The notes under the pieces were generated by a model. It did no database searches and was not told where the DNA came from. It worked only from the letters and a program-made list of their open reading frames with translations. 64,000 nt of DNA from Ceratorhiza oryzae-sativae. Its lineage: Eukaryota; Basidiomycota; Agaricomycetes; Cantharellales; Ceratobasidiaceae. Each line of letters starts with the position of its first letter. Position 1 is the stretch's first letter. The translations under genes were made by a program, and so were the position numbers. This document shows positions 1 through 11,436 of this stretch, one piece after another. The stretch covers positions 558,001-622,000 of the forward strand of contig JARWMV010000240.1 in NCBI GenBank assembly GCA_030998015.1. The letters are read 5' to 3'.

Positions 1-1868
1 GCACTATCAGCGGCGTTGTCGATTTTTTCATAGACTGTGTCGCGCTGCTTTTCACTACGGGCGCATATGCCTACCTAGTATATAGTATAAGGCAAGAACC
101 CATAAGTATCGTTGGCCCAGGGACTTACGACAAGATACTGGAACAAGAAATGAATCAGGAGTGAGGGTGTCGGGAAACAGCTGACAGAGTCAAATAGCTG
201 GAAAATTTGTTGCACGGACGCTTGAACTCGTTCATCGTGTGAATCAACACTGCACACCGCCTATCATACCAGTGTTTAGTCCTTGATAATCTGAGTGAAA
301 AACAGAGTTGTCTCACCATGTATAAGTAGAGCAGCAAACCATGCCGCCAGCTTTCCTGAACAACTAGCGTCGCGACAGCCTTCCAAGCCTCACCACCACG
401 AGAATCCAAAACCGTCGGCTTCCAAGACTTGATATGTTCTTCAATAGGCCGCCAGTCTGGCTGGGGCAAAACTCGGGCTCCAGCACCGCGTCGCTGGTTG
501 ATTTCAATGAGGGCAAACTGCAACTCTACTGGGCAGCCATGGATCCATTCGGACGGCCAGTTGCCTGTCCTAATCGGCGGAGTAGACGTATCGTATTCAA
601 TAATTTGAGGCAATCCATATGCGAAGGAATGCAGAGCGTCCAGAAAGATGAACCTAGAGAGCTCGAAGCTGGTAGAACTTAACACATGTGCCAGAGAGAC
701 CGATGTAAATTTCGTTGAATCCGGCCATAACATGGGGTTCGCACAGGCGAGCTGGAGAAAAAACGGAGCTGTATATCGAAGAAGGTGGTATGCCCTCACG
801 CCTGAGGAGAACATGAGCTTTGTGTGAGTAACCTGTAGTATACGGTCAAAAGTTATAGTCGCATCGCGTTTTCAAGGCGTACCTCGAGTATGCCTGCAAG
901 GCGATTGTACGATTCGACGGCGCTTATGCCTTCAGGTGGAGTTGCGTAAAGAAATTGTTCAATCCTTTGTAGTGAATGTCCGTAAAGAGTGACGTTCCGA
1001 CGAGCAGCACCAGTCCGGCTGCCCTCGAATATCCTGCACGCCAAGTATTTAGTCCAGAGTGCGGCATCAGAGCGTTGAAAATGTTGGACCATTATATCAC
1101 GGAAAAATGAAAAATGTTGATAGGCTGGTTGAAATAATGAAAGGCGGACGAGCTGTTCGGCTGTAGCGGGACATCATCACTAATCTCCTCAAGAGAAATT
1201 TGGTCCTGTTTGACTTACTTTCGCCTAATACGTAGCGTATTACTTCTTTCTTATTGTGTGGTATTGGCGACGGATTTTTCGTCACAGAGAACAGATAAGC
1301 TGATGTATGGGTCATCGAACGTGCTCGGATATTGACTAATGGTGATGATTGGTGGGTGGTATGCTGACAACAGGTCTCCTGACCACAGAAGGGTCGATCG
1401 CAAGATTCACCACCGCGCCGAAAGCGCAAATCAGAGGTTCGATGAAGCACAGGAGTTTCCCGATATAGAGTTCCAGAGCGGCTGTTTGTCCATTCGTTTG
1501 CACGATAATCCGTGACAGCACCGAGCGAATCCAAGTCGAGTGAAGGACGCAAGTTTGATGCTTCGTCCGGTAGAGAAACGGGTTCAATAGATCTATCGGA
1601 GTTGGCAAAAGACTCGATTCGGATGCCGGGGCCAGCGGTTGAGCTCAATGGATCCGCTTCAGGAAAAGTATAGCCTTCACAAGTAAAGTCGCCGTTCGCA
1701 CACCTTTGGCAAACTGGTCGAGTTCTGTCACACTTTTTTCGCCTATACAAGCGGATGTAGATTTAAAACAGTGTTATGTTGGCAGAAGCGAATTGCTCAC
1801 CTGCGCCGACAGGTTATACAGTTAGCACTGAGTGGACCGGGTCGGCCAGGTTTTCGCTTAACGTTCAT
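1..1868 (-). CDS. Zn2Cys6 fungal transcription factor, 3' end outside window
   Basis: A nuclear DNA-binding regulator. Exon 1 (1801-1868) encodes MNVKRKPGRPGPLSANCITC and ends at a GTGAG donor. It joins the next exon at about 1745, completing a binuclear zinc cluster with spacing C-x2-C-x6-C-x6-C-x2-C-x6-C that contains CDRTRPVCQRC. The rest, spread over several exons (about 1100-1745, 850-1090, 300-815, 180-260), matches the fungal C-terminal regulatory region of the neighbouring paralog. Shared blocks include GLPQIIEYDTSTPP and VVQESWRHGLLLYLYM. The last visible exon (below about 70) still lacks the family's C-terminal block, so the gene continues past base 1. Exon edges between 1100 and 1330 are uncertain and could hide damage. 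The target is unknown. Confidence 0.8.
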
Positions 1869-2143
1869 TGTGGAGCGAGAAGTGGTATATCCTTATCGTC
1901 AATTTGCATTAGCTTAATATAGTGGATTGCAAAATTTATCAATCACCTGTTAGCTCTATTGGGTTTCAAGTAATATCTTCTCAAGTGGTGGCCGGCAGTA
2001 CCAAAACAAACCAAGATAACAATGATGTAAGCAAACCTATTTGCGAAACACTACAGCGTAAAATGACCAAACGCTCAAGTACAAGACAAAGAAAAACACC
2101 GTATTAGCGCATAAATATACAGAATCGAAAAGAGCATACAATA

Positions 2144-4183
2144 TTACAAGGAAATTGGTAATATGGCTTGCCTCGAATTTACATAATCACTCCACTGAAT
2201 TGCCCGACCGTTTGCAGCAGCACCATGCCACAGATGATCGAGTACAGGCACGAAGTTATTAACGTTTAACAACCAAAATTTAGTCGCAACACCATCTAGG
2301 AGTTTATTCCGTGCAATGGCACGATATTTCTCATTCGGGGTGAATGCCCCGCCCTGCCAATAAACGTCAGTTTGGAGTTCAGTGGAGAGAAACGTGATAC
2401 TAACAATAACATATTGCATGTAAAAGTGGGCATCGGCAACGGGTTGTAGCTCATATTTCACAGTGCTCGTGGTTCGGAATATTTGTCGAACAGAAGTTGC
2501 AACTCGTGCGTCGTCAGATGCAGCACCACAGACAGCCTAACCATTAGTCGGTTCAAAATAGACATGAAGATGGCACTGGTATGCTCACCATGTATAAGTA
2601 GATTAGAATCGTATGGCGCCAACTCTCTTGAACGGCTAGTCGAGCCACCGCTTTCCACGAATCCTCCTCACCGGGTGGCCGCACACTTGGTTTCCAGTCT
2701 CGAAGCTTTTGTTCAATTATTTTCCAGTTTGCTATTGGCCCGATTTGTTTCCATGCACATAGCCTGTTGATTTCAGACATTATAAACTGCATTTCTACTG
2801 GGCATCCGTGAACGATTTCCGCAGGATGAACCTCCCCAATGGTAGGTGGTGTGGTAGTATCGTACTCGATCACCGGAGGGAGACCATATGCCATCGAGCA
2901 CATCATGTCGAGCATAACGAAGTGAGATATCTCGTAATTGGTAGACTCAAGTACATGAGCCAGGGAGACCAACGTAGATTGTGAGTTGGCAGGCCAGAGA
3001 GCCGGATCGGAGAAAACCAGTTGAATAAAAGTTGGGGCAAAATTCCTGAGTAGATCGTATGTATCAGTACCATTCGCCCGAAGTTTGAATAGCGCGAGCT
3101 AAGTGCAATTAGGGTGTCAACTATCGGTTCCAGCGATGGAAACAATTTGAGCCCACCTCTAGAGAACCACTTAGCCGGCCCCGGGCTTCAGCTGGGGTAA
3201 GTTGTTGTATTGGTGTCGAATAAAGAAGCTTTTCTATTTGGGCCATCGCGCGATCTAGCGCCGCGTTTTCTGCATCGGATAACGGGGTACCAGAAAGGAT
3301 AGAATCGAACAGTTTCGTGCACATGAACATTGACCAACGGGTAGAAGAGAAATGTTGTAGTCGCCACGTTACTACGCTACGGATTTTTACGATTTGCTCA
3401 TAACTTGGTGTGAAGAAAGATAGGCCAATCAATTTCTCAACTGCTCGAAAAGTAAGCCACAGCAATGTACCCAATAAATCATTATACTCACATCGAGCCA
3501 TGAAGAAATTCGACATGTCCAGGACATCCATGGGCAACCATGACACGTCCGCTGGTCGAGATAGCAGTAGAAACAAGGTTCGAGCACTTAGATGATACAT
3601 TGGCTTGGGTTGTGAACTGGATGCGTTAACCAAGGCCTGAAGCTGGAGTGCTTGGGAAGAGACAGACGAGTCGAAGCGTGGGCTCGAGGTTGTTTGCTCA
3701 GGAGAGAACAGAGAAGTACAGGGTAACAAGGACTGGTTGGGTACATCGGAGTATGTACTAGAGGGTGTGTTGTCCGAGTCAAGAAACCGATCAGGGCTGT
3801 ATCGGGTTGTAATTGGAGAAATGAAAGCTATCGTTGGGCCTGTACTTTTGCTCTGGTAAACGGTCATTATAGTGAGCGATCTCCGGGGGCGGGCGAAAAA
3901 CTCACCCTACTACTTTGAGCATGCTCTACTCGAACGAATTCGGTACTGTCTTCGGGGCTGGTGCCCTCAGAACTCTTGTCGTCAGGAAAATCATATCCTC
4001 GGCACTCAAATTTGCCCTTTTTGCATCTCTCGCACGCTGGTCGCGCCCGATCACACTTTTTGCGTCTAGGAACGGAAGACTATTCAATTGAATCGGACTT
4101 GCAGATCAAAAATTAGTCACGCACCTCTGGCGACAAGTCAGACAGCTCTTCCCAATCGGCCCAGGTCGAGATTTATCCTTCAT
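2144..4183 (-). CDS. Zn2Cys6 fungal transcription factor (paralog of upstream-neighbour gene)
   Basis: A complete paralog of the gene at 1-1868, in the same orientation. Exon 1 (4125-4183) encodes MKDKSRPGPIGKSCLTCRQ and splices to 4065, giving the zinc cluster C-L-T-C...KKCDRARPACERC...FEC. Downstream are a Ser/Thr-rich linker, a helical block with FFTPSYEQIVKIRSVVTWRL, and the C-terminal region with GLPPVIEYDTTTPP and ESWRHTILIYLYM. After a short intron comes AVCGAASDDARVATSVRQIF. The final exon ends in FVPVLDHLWHGAAANGRAIQ and a stop at 2144. That last block is missing from the truncated neighbour. Tandem duplication is inferred from the parallel exon layout. No target can be named. Confidence 0.85.
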
Positions 4184-4728
4184 GAGAGGTGAGCGTGAAA
4201 CGACGGTTTCGGACTACGATGCAGCCGGAACCGAACCATTAGACACACACATTTTATCGTGGCGTTACAAAGAAGATCGCGTACCGGCTTGCCTCAACGT
4301 AATTAGGTTTGAACACTGAACAGAAATCGCTCGCCACTGGCGGGGGCTGTAGCTGGAAGATGCCGGGCACGACGTCACTCTCGGCGCTTAGCTTCGGCAC
4401 ATTGATCTGCTCCTTTTCGGATAATGTTGGGAAACCCAACTTGCAAATTCGCACACACGTTGCTATCAGACACAAGGTCCAACTAGACTTTCTGTCCCTT
4501 GCCCAAGGCGCTCTTCAGTTCGCCTTTTGGGTGGTGCCAAGTGGCTTTGGCCCCAGTTCTGATGTGTCATTCACACAGCCCCACCCCAAGTTTAATAAAA
4601 CTTAAAAATAAACCGGCCAGGTAAAACGACCACCCTCGAATCCAGGTGGGACGGGATCTTAGCTGCTGGATCCCAATGACCGCTTCAGAAAAAGGTATGT
4701 TACTCAGCTTGGACAGTCCGACAACAGG
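4184..4728. other. Intergenic, divergent promoters
   Basis: Lies between the divergently transcribed regulator (minus) and transporter (plus), so it should hold both promoters. Short open frames on both strands (4254-4475 minus, 4309-4605 plus) have no recognisable domain and I treat them as chance. Confidence 0.5.
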
Positions 4729-6790
4729 ATGCCAATGACTTGGACTGAAGCAGCGGGGTTGCTTCAGACCTTGCAGCCCAGAGCAAGCGTTGATTCTGAC
4801 ATAGAGAACGACGGCGATGTAAAAAACTGGAAGAGCATTCTCACGTTGATCGTCTTCTTAGTCGCCAGTGAGCCTCTTTCTTTTTTAAAAATAATTTATA
4901 ATCGGCGACTCTGTATTAACTTGGATCAGATGTTCTTGTTATAGCACCTTTTCGGATCCCCCTGCCCCGCCTCGTTAGCAAACCGCTCTATCGTATAGTC
5001 TACCGCGGGCTCCTAAAGGATTCTCAGTCCGATATCAATAAAAGGCTATACTTCCCAGTAAACTACGTCTCAGCTCCTGTTTTCGGGGTGTTCTTTCTGT
5101 GGGCCGCACAATGTATAGGCGGGACGATAGTACGAAACGGCATAATGGGGACAGAAGGCATCAAACCTCTCGATATTATGGCTCTGTTTATTTCCTTGGT
5201 TCGTTTTCTGTTCCCGGATTATTGGGTTGAACTAACCTAGCTCCCATTAGGCGTATATTGCAATAGCGTTGGATGCCACTGGCCTCCTTCGCTTTCTCGC
5301 TTTCTGGGTCGTGCGAAAAGGTGGCTCCTCGGGCCCCAGGCTTTATCTTTTTCTCTATCTCTTCTTCTTTGGGTTTGGTGTCCTCGTTGGCAATGTAAGC
5401 TGCGCAGTGCTCCGCTGGTCCTCTATTCTAACCAGGCTACTAGGATCCGATCATATTGTCGGGGACAGCTTTTCTTGCGTACCTCACTCGTGTGGCCGGG
5501 ATTGTTCCTCCAACTGCCTGGATTTTTGCTCAATTTTGCTCGTGCAACATCGGTTAGATCCATTCATATCGCCTCATACGCTTCGGCTGATTTTTGTCTG
5601 ACAGCTTCTGCCGTGCTTGTGTCATCCAATCCCACAAACCTCGTGGTAGCCGGCGGCTTCTCCATCTCGTTTTTGGTCTTTACGGCGAATCTTGTGCTTC
5701 CCGTTATTGCGTCTGCTGCTGCCGTCTATCCACTGTTACGCTGGTGGTTATTCCGATCAGATACGTACATCCCACCGTCGATCTCGGCATCTGGACTTGA
5801 TCCCAAAGCTGCACTAGTCGACAGCCATGGCGCGATATTCGGATCTGGTCTCATGGTTACAACCCTCATGGTACTCGTTGGAACGAGCGCTGGTGGATTA
5901 CACGTCGAAGTCTGGATGATCACTGTGCCAGCGGCGATCATCATGTTTATTCGCGACGTCTTGCACGATATCAACGCGCACCGACAAAAGAGCGATGATA
6001 AATCCAAATCAGAACCCGGCTCGCCCTTGAAAGAGCATAATTCAGGTGAACCTGTAGCCCTTGAAGTCGGCGAAACGCCCAGAGAATTCGACAATATTGA
6101 ACTCAGCACCTTCCCGACGGCGGCAGTTGCCCGCAAAACGTCTCAAAATTCGGTGCAGACACTTTCGCCTCGACCGCACACCAAGGAAAAGCTACCGCCA
6201 CTCCTTGCGTTAGCGAAGAAATTCCCCACCCCGATTACGACCCTCCGCCGGCTCCCCTATCCCCTACTCCCATTTGCGTTTTCCATGTTTATTCTGGTTC
6301 AGGGCCTTGCTTCTACCGGTTGGATTGCAGTGTTCGCGAGATGGTGGGCTGCATGGGCTCGTGTATCCGGCCTGCTAGGCGTAGTTGGAGGAATGGGATT
6401 CGTCTCTGTCTGCTTGTGCAATGTGAGTGGCGAGGTGTAACACACCGACAAGTCATTAACATGTGCGTATCATAGGTCTGTGGGACCAATATTGGAGCAA
6501 CGATCCTGCTCGCTCGGGTTATTCAAAACTGGGAACACATTTATCAGCCTTCAGCTAGAGATCGTCATGGGGCAATATATGCACTCGCGATTGGTTCCAA
6601 CTATGGTGCCTTTTCAACGGTATTCTCTGCATCGTTGGCCGGTCTTCTCTGGCGAGATATCCTACACCAGAAGGGGATCGAGGTCAAACGCTCAGAGTTT
6701 GCCCGATTGAATCTGCCGCTTGTGTTTGTAGCCATGTTGGTTGGGTGTTCGGTCTTGGTCGCGCAGATTTACGTGCGCCCGCCCACGTAG
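4729..6790 (+). CDS. ArsB/NhaD-type (ion transporter superfamily) multi-pass membrane permease
   Basis: A polytopic membrane protein of the anion/Na+ transporter kind, probably moving an anion or exchanging Na+/H+ at a membrane. The proposed start is the ATG at 4729 (MPMTWTEAAGLLQ). Exons join at about 4868/4945, 5201/5251, 5396/5450, 5551/5609 and 6420/6477, all GT-AG. Joined exons give a first membrane segment (LTLIVFLVA), then GTIVRNGIMGTEGIKPLD and YLFFFGFGVLVGNDPIILSG. Next is VLVSSNPTNLVVAGG, where the Asn-Pro-Thr-Asn turn is typical of this family. A hydrophilic loop (about 5960-6200) separates the halves. The second half carries CGTNIGATILLARVIQNW and ends in a final membrane segment. 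All frames are intact. The substrate cannot be read from sequence. Confidence 0.75.
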
Positions 6791-7326
6791 TTGATGAACG
6801 GGTCACCTTGGCCTTTAGCCAATCGATTGTAGGAGAGAGAGAGGTATTTATCATGACTGTACATATCCCTGCGAACCATTTTAGAATACCGCCCATTTCT
6901 CCAATATCATAACACTAAATTCGCACACTTAGTCTCGACAGAGCTCCTGTCGCCCGACCGATGACAATGCCAGTCCGAAACCTTCGTGTAATTGGAAACC
7001 AAGCCGACTGCCCCCAAAGCCCTTGTAATCATCCATATATTGACCCTGAAAATACCTACAGCTTATCCCAGATCGTCTGGATTGCATCAAACCAAAGGCG
7101 CGGTTTGTTGGTTCGCCCGACGCGGTACACGGGGTCTGACGGTCAATTATGACAAAACCTTACATGAAAATTTCATCACAGCCGTTTGATGATACAACCA
7201 ACAAAATCAATGGCGGATTTGGCTCCTCATTTCGCGCAAGCATATACTCAAGTCTAACAATTGGTACTAAATGCAATTATTTCATTTGTGGCACAGGTGC
7301 TCAAACATGTGCAGTTGGCGAGAGAT
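6791..7326. other. Intergenic, convergent 3' ends
   Basis: Separates two convergent genes. Contains only short open frames (6961-7358) with no recognised domain. I see no clear RNA gene or repeat. Confidence 0.5.
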
Positions 7327-8743
7327 TTAGGCGTAAACCAACAAGTTGTAAGGGTTGACAATCTGATTTAGCGCAGTCAGTTAGTTGATATAGATAGCTT
7401 TGCAAACCTATCACTAACCTTCTCCTTCCCTCCATACGTGATATCGGCCCCGGAGCTTCTCACTTGTCTTACCAGGATGAACACCATCTTTGTAAGGAGC
7501 CTGAACGATGTACAATGGCGTTCCATCGGCCTCACGGCCACCCTCGACGGGCCGAGCTCCAAGGCTCTGGATGTTGAGCGGGTGAGAAGTTTGGACCCAG
7601 CGCACGGCTCGCGGATCAGCCACCAGGACTTCATAATGCTCGACCTTGCCCCCGCATTAATGTCAGCGATCGACGATCCTCAGCGCACAGGCGATTCGGA
7701 TTCGTACCGAGATTTCATCTCCGTCGTACCCAATTAATCCACCGTACTGGTTGACCTTGCCGGGGTCTAAGATGCGATTTGAGCAAACCAACACGATGGA
7801 TATAAAAGATATACTCACGGACGCCATCTTCAAAGTAGGTGCGCGCAACGTAGAGCGGGGTACCATCCTTTTCCTGTCCGGCCTGGAATGCACCTTGTGG
7901 GATATTTTTACCTGATGTCAGCAACCATGTCACTGGTCCCCTATATCACGTACAATCAGTTACTGTTTGGACGTATATGCGGGGTAAGCGAGCTAACCTT
8001 GCGCCATTCTGGTGGTGATCTCGAGCACGGTTCTGAGCATCCGTCATCCAATTCTATTAATTTTATGATTGGTTGGATTAGATCAGGCTAGATATAGACA
8101 TGCACACGGTACACACCTGCAAGGCCCAGGCCTGAGCCTTCTTCTCCTCCTCATTCTCCTTGTGCTTCTTGTACGCAAGGAACCCGCCGCCGAGGAGGGC
8201 TGCTCCAGCAAGCAATCCACCTCCAATCTGCCGAGCGGCAAATTAAGCGCCTTCGGACAATCAGAAACAAAAGTAGGACTCACTTCAAGCTGCTTGCGGC
8301 GCTCCGGATCGATATCATACCAATTCTTTTGCTTCTCTTCATGTCCAAACTCGACTGTGGTTTGGTCGTGTTTGTCCCAAGGGCGCTGGTCTTGACTACT
8401 GTAATCTTGCTGAGCTTGAGGCTGGGTCGGGGCTATAGATAGGCTATAAGCGAACTATTAATAGGATGTAGGCGATGCCCACCGCTGCCGTATTGGCGGC
8501 CCCACAAGGCCGGAGTCACGTCCGGAGTCCAATCGCCCTGCGAGAAATGGGGCTGGATGATGTTGTAGAGTACACCTAAGCCTCTGTGAGCAAGCAGCAA
8601 TCAATAGGCCGCTGGGAATACGTACCGTTGTACTCGACTTCATCGCCGATGTTGTATTGATGGCCTGCTCCCCAAGGTTGGACCTGCACCTCAAGCGTAT
8701 TTTAGTGAACGCGTCAACGCATGACACCGCTAGCTCATACCAT
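7327..8743 (-). CDS. CBM5/12-like chitin-binding + DM9 (DUF3421) repeat protein, with a C-terminal frameshift
   Basis: Predicted to bind carbohydrate; DM9 repeats occur in lectin-like proteins. The favoured start is an ATG at 8741-8743 that is alone in its coding exon, followed by a 57-nt intron (8684-8740, GTATGA...CAG). This gives MVQPWGAGHQYNIGDEVEYN, then VLYNIIQPHFSQGDWTPDVT and PALWGR, the aromatic-rich chitin-binding module. A linker (KNWYDIDPERRKQLE) leads to a Gly-zipper helix (IGGGLLAGAALLGGGFLAYK). Two DM9 repeats follow: GAFQAGQEKDGTPLYVAR and GGREADGTPLYIVQAPYKDG. The conserved end reads ITYGGKEK, then after an intron IVNPYNLLVYA with stop at 7327. That end is one base out of frame with the upstream part, near 7446-7451, so the assembled frame would instead stop at 7414. 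Seven or more introns; no signal peptide seen. Confidence 0.8.
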
Positions 8744-8864
8744 CTACGCGAATGTACATCAGAGACAGTCACCAGGTAGAAAAGGGCCACTCACTGTGTC
8801 GATTTTAAAGGTAGTTGGGTCTGATTTCGAAGTCGGATGGCATCTGGTCCACCACTTGACCTGC

Positions 8865-8871
8865 TTTTATA
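8865..8871 (-). promoter_or_regulatory. TATA box of the CBM/DM9 gene
   Basis: TATAAAA on the minus strand, about 120 bases upstream of the ATG at 8743. An ATG at 8843 lies only about 22 bases downstream of this box and probably precedes or overlaps the transcription start, which favours the 8743 start. Confidence 0.45.
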
Positions 8872-9724
8872 TTCGGCGCAACGTGGGAGCTGGAGATCTC
8901 CGAATGGCGACATGGCGCACCCCCAATGTCTCCGATGGGATGCAGTGCCGCGACGCAGTAAAGTGACGTAACATATGAGGAAATCCGAGCGCAAGAACAC
9001 GCAGTGACCAAGGCACAGGCTACGTGCTCACCAAACATGGTGGATGGAGAATCACGTTGCTTACGTGAGGGTCTAAAGTATGCATAAATATGGGATAAAC
9101 GAATCGCGACAATTGAGACTGGCAGATCGCACTGATAGGCTCAAGCATGGTCAACGTAATGATGCTTAGGGGCGACGGGTCACAGCAAACACATGCTATG
9201 ACATAGGCAAAGCGAGGTTTCCCAACCCTACGTGCGGAACTCCCAAGACCCCTATCGCATTTCCGACCTGGAATGCATGCAGCTGGTCGCATGGAATCTC
9301 CTCAGCGCGGAGCGTGAAACGAGTGATAGGGCAGACCAACATGACTCTTTTGGAAGATCGAATGCGCGGTTTCGAACGACCGATTGTCTCAGTCGGAACA
9401 AATATGGACATCAGCCCCATCAGTGGCAAGGACGACGTCGCATCCCGAACGATGGGCGCCGTCGCAACGCAACCAGCGGCGGATGACGACAAAAGAGTGG
9501 GTCAGCACTCACGTGATGTACTCTGGGTGGCGCTCATCGGCTGGCTGTGTTTGGCCAGGGGGAACGGACAGGAGGCGCACGTGACGGCAAACCCCAGAAT
9601 TCTGCCCGGCGTGGTGGACTGAATGGTGTGAAATCCGAACCGAATACTGGGGATAAACGTCCCGGATTGTGCGCAAATCACGGAGGAATCGTGGATATCT
9701 GCACACCACGGAACGTGCTGTGGG
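8872..9724. other. Intergenic, GC-rich with overlapping open frames
   Basis: About 850 bases between divergent genes. Frames are open on both strands (9196-9492 and 9502-9840 minus, 9314-9622 plus), but none shows a known domain or convincing splice pattern. I read this as compositional openness plus promoter DNA. Confidence 0.4.
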
Positions 9725-9729
9725 CCAAT
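9725..9729 (+). promoter_or_regulatory. CCAAT box
   Basis: GGCCAATCAG about 200 bases upstream of the ATG at 9923. An AT-rich TATATT lies near 9793 and a pyrimidine-rich tract runs up to the start, a usual fungal core promoter layout. Confidence 0.4.
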
Positions 9730-9922
9730 CAGCGTGTAACGTGAGAGCGCCAGGGATCCCCATAAAAACCGGGCGCCCAACAAGGCGGGGTTGTATATTC
9801 TTGAACCTCCCCACCACATCCCTCGTCTACCCATACGCATATATTCATCCGTCCCACCGGCTCCCTATTGCTGCCTCGTCGCTGCCTACTCTCACGTTCT
9901 AGACACCCGCCACCTCTTCGAC

Positions 9923-10635
9923 ATGGCCGCCGGACTCACCAAGCGAAAGTTCGATGACTGCGAGGAGCCTTCATACGAGGCGTTTGCACCTGCCAAGGTA
10001 CGCTGGGCCCCTCACCGGTGTGGGGTTGTACAGATGTTGATTTAATTTCGACATTTCAGCATACCAAAGTTGCACCAGTCACCGAAGCTATTATCACCGA
10101 GGACGTCGACATGGGTGGAATGGACGATGCTCCTCACCTGCACCATCGCTGGCCTCGTTGGCAACGACCGCCTCGTCTCAGGGTTCCCGTAAGTGCCATC
10201 TGAGATGTTCCAGGAACATTTGTTCATGCCCAAGCACACGTTCAGCCGCCTACCCGAACTTCGACCTCTACCCGTTCCCTTCATTTGGAGGCGATGCCGA
10301 CATGATGGATTCGACTGCCGACCCCAGAAAGGCATTCGCCAGCTCTCACAGCCGCTCCGACTCCAGCATCGGCCTACTTCAGCCTCAGTCTGTCTCTGGC
10401 GACTTTGTTCATCACGGGTGGGTTGGATGTTCACTGACTGGGATCTTTCAGCGAGGGTTTATGCCACGCACACCACGTCGTCCTGTACACTAACATCTTG
10501 CTTTTATCTTATAGAGCCAACTGTTCTCAAATCCCTCGTCTCCGAATGGCCTCACATCCCGGGCTCGACGGTCGCCGCAGCCTCTGGAGCCACTGCGTTC
10601 AGTGCGGTGCTGTCGAAATGGTCTCTACACAATGA
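9923..10635 (+). CDS. Small Ser-rich hypothetical protein with C-terminal CxxC, one apparent frameshift
   Basis: Four exons: 9923-9997, 10060-10188, 10246 to about 10417, and about 10516 to 10635. It begins MAAGLTKRKFDDCEEPSYEA, then VDMGGMDDAP. A low-complexity stretch readable as SPAPSLASLATTASSQGS follows in the next frame. Then come AYPNFDLYPFPSFGGDADMM and SHSRSDSSIGLLQPQS. The C-terminus is NCSQIPRLRMASHPGLDGRR, then SLWSHCVQCGAVEM and a TGA at 10633. The first and third exons fit only if one base is missing near 10132. I recall similar short proteins in related fungi but know of no function. The CVQC pair could bind a metal; this is conjecture. Confidence 0.6.
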
Positions 10636-11436
10636 TCTAGTCGGTCGCTACCACATTACTTCGACATGCATATCTCTCAGCAATTAGCCTCTTCGACTTC
10701 AGCCTTTCTGTTCCGACATAGACCTCTACTCCTCATCAGCTTTTTACGACCTGGTCCAGTCTATCGGCAACTATTCGACATGGTTGCTTCAGTTTGTCGA
10801 CTTGACTGTATGGTTTGTTAGATTCGACTTTCTACTTATTTCTCCGGAGTATTTTCTTTATCTTCAAGTTCTTTCTGTGTTTTTGAGTGCCGACAATACG
10901 ACCACCCGACACCACAAAACAGCTCAAAAACACGGCTTTTTGCTGTCCAAGAACGCTTTGCGGTAATGTAACGTGCCAGTCTTTCGTGCTAGTCTCCAGG
11001 CATGTTGGAGTCGACCTGTTGGCTGTCACGCATGTTCTCTTTATCCGGTGTATTCTCTCTGCTGTTACTCGAAGTGTATTAGTATGAATGGAACTGCTTT
11101 GTCAGCAAGAGTGATAAAGTTTAGCCACGCCAGAACAGACGCCTTGCGAGGCGCATACATGGACCGTGCGGGGAAGTGCCTCATTTCAAATCACGGAAGG
11201 GCTGGATGCATATATGTAAGTCGCGCGTCTATTCCGTGGTGGTAAACATGACCATCATGATCAACCTGAAAGCAGATGCCCGGAGTTGAGGCGGGTCTGG
11301 AGCCCGGTCATCCCGGATTGACATGTGACACGAAATACAAACTCCGAATAGAATAGCCATAGCTGGATTTTACGAAGAGAATACATAAACGCACGTGCAC
11401 CCATCAAACCGAACTAACCACCGCCAGCCATGGAAT
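10636..11436. other. Intergenic, convergent 3' ends
   Basis: AT-rich with only short unsupported frames (10784-11245). It probably contains the 3' untranslated regions of the two convergent genes. No repeat or RNA gene seen. Confidence 0.5.

Noticed and set aside
8841..8843. ATG giving MPSDFEIRPNYL as start of the CBM/DM9 gene
   Set aside because: It reaches TAA after 12 codons, is out of phase with the next exon, and lies only about 22 bases below the TATA box.
9196..9840. Overlapping open frames of about 100 codons on both strands
   Set aside because: No domain, no splice pattern; likely GC-driven openness in promoter DNA.
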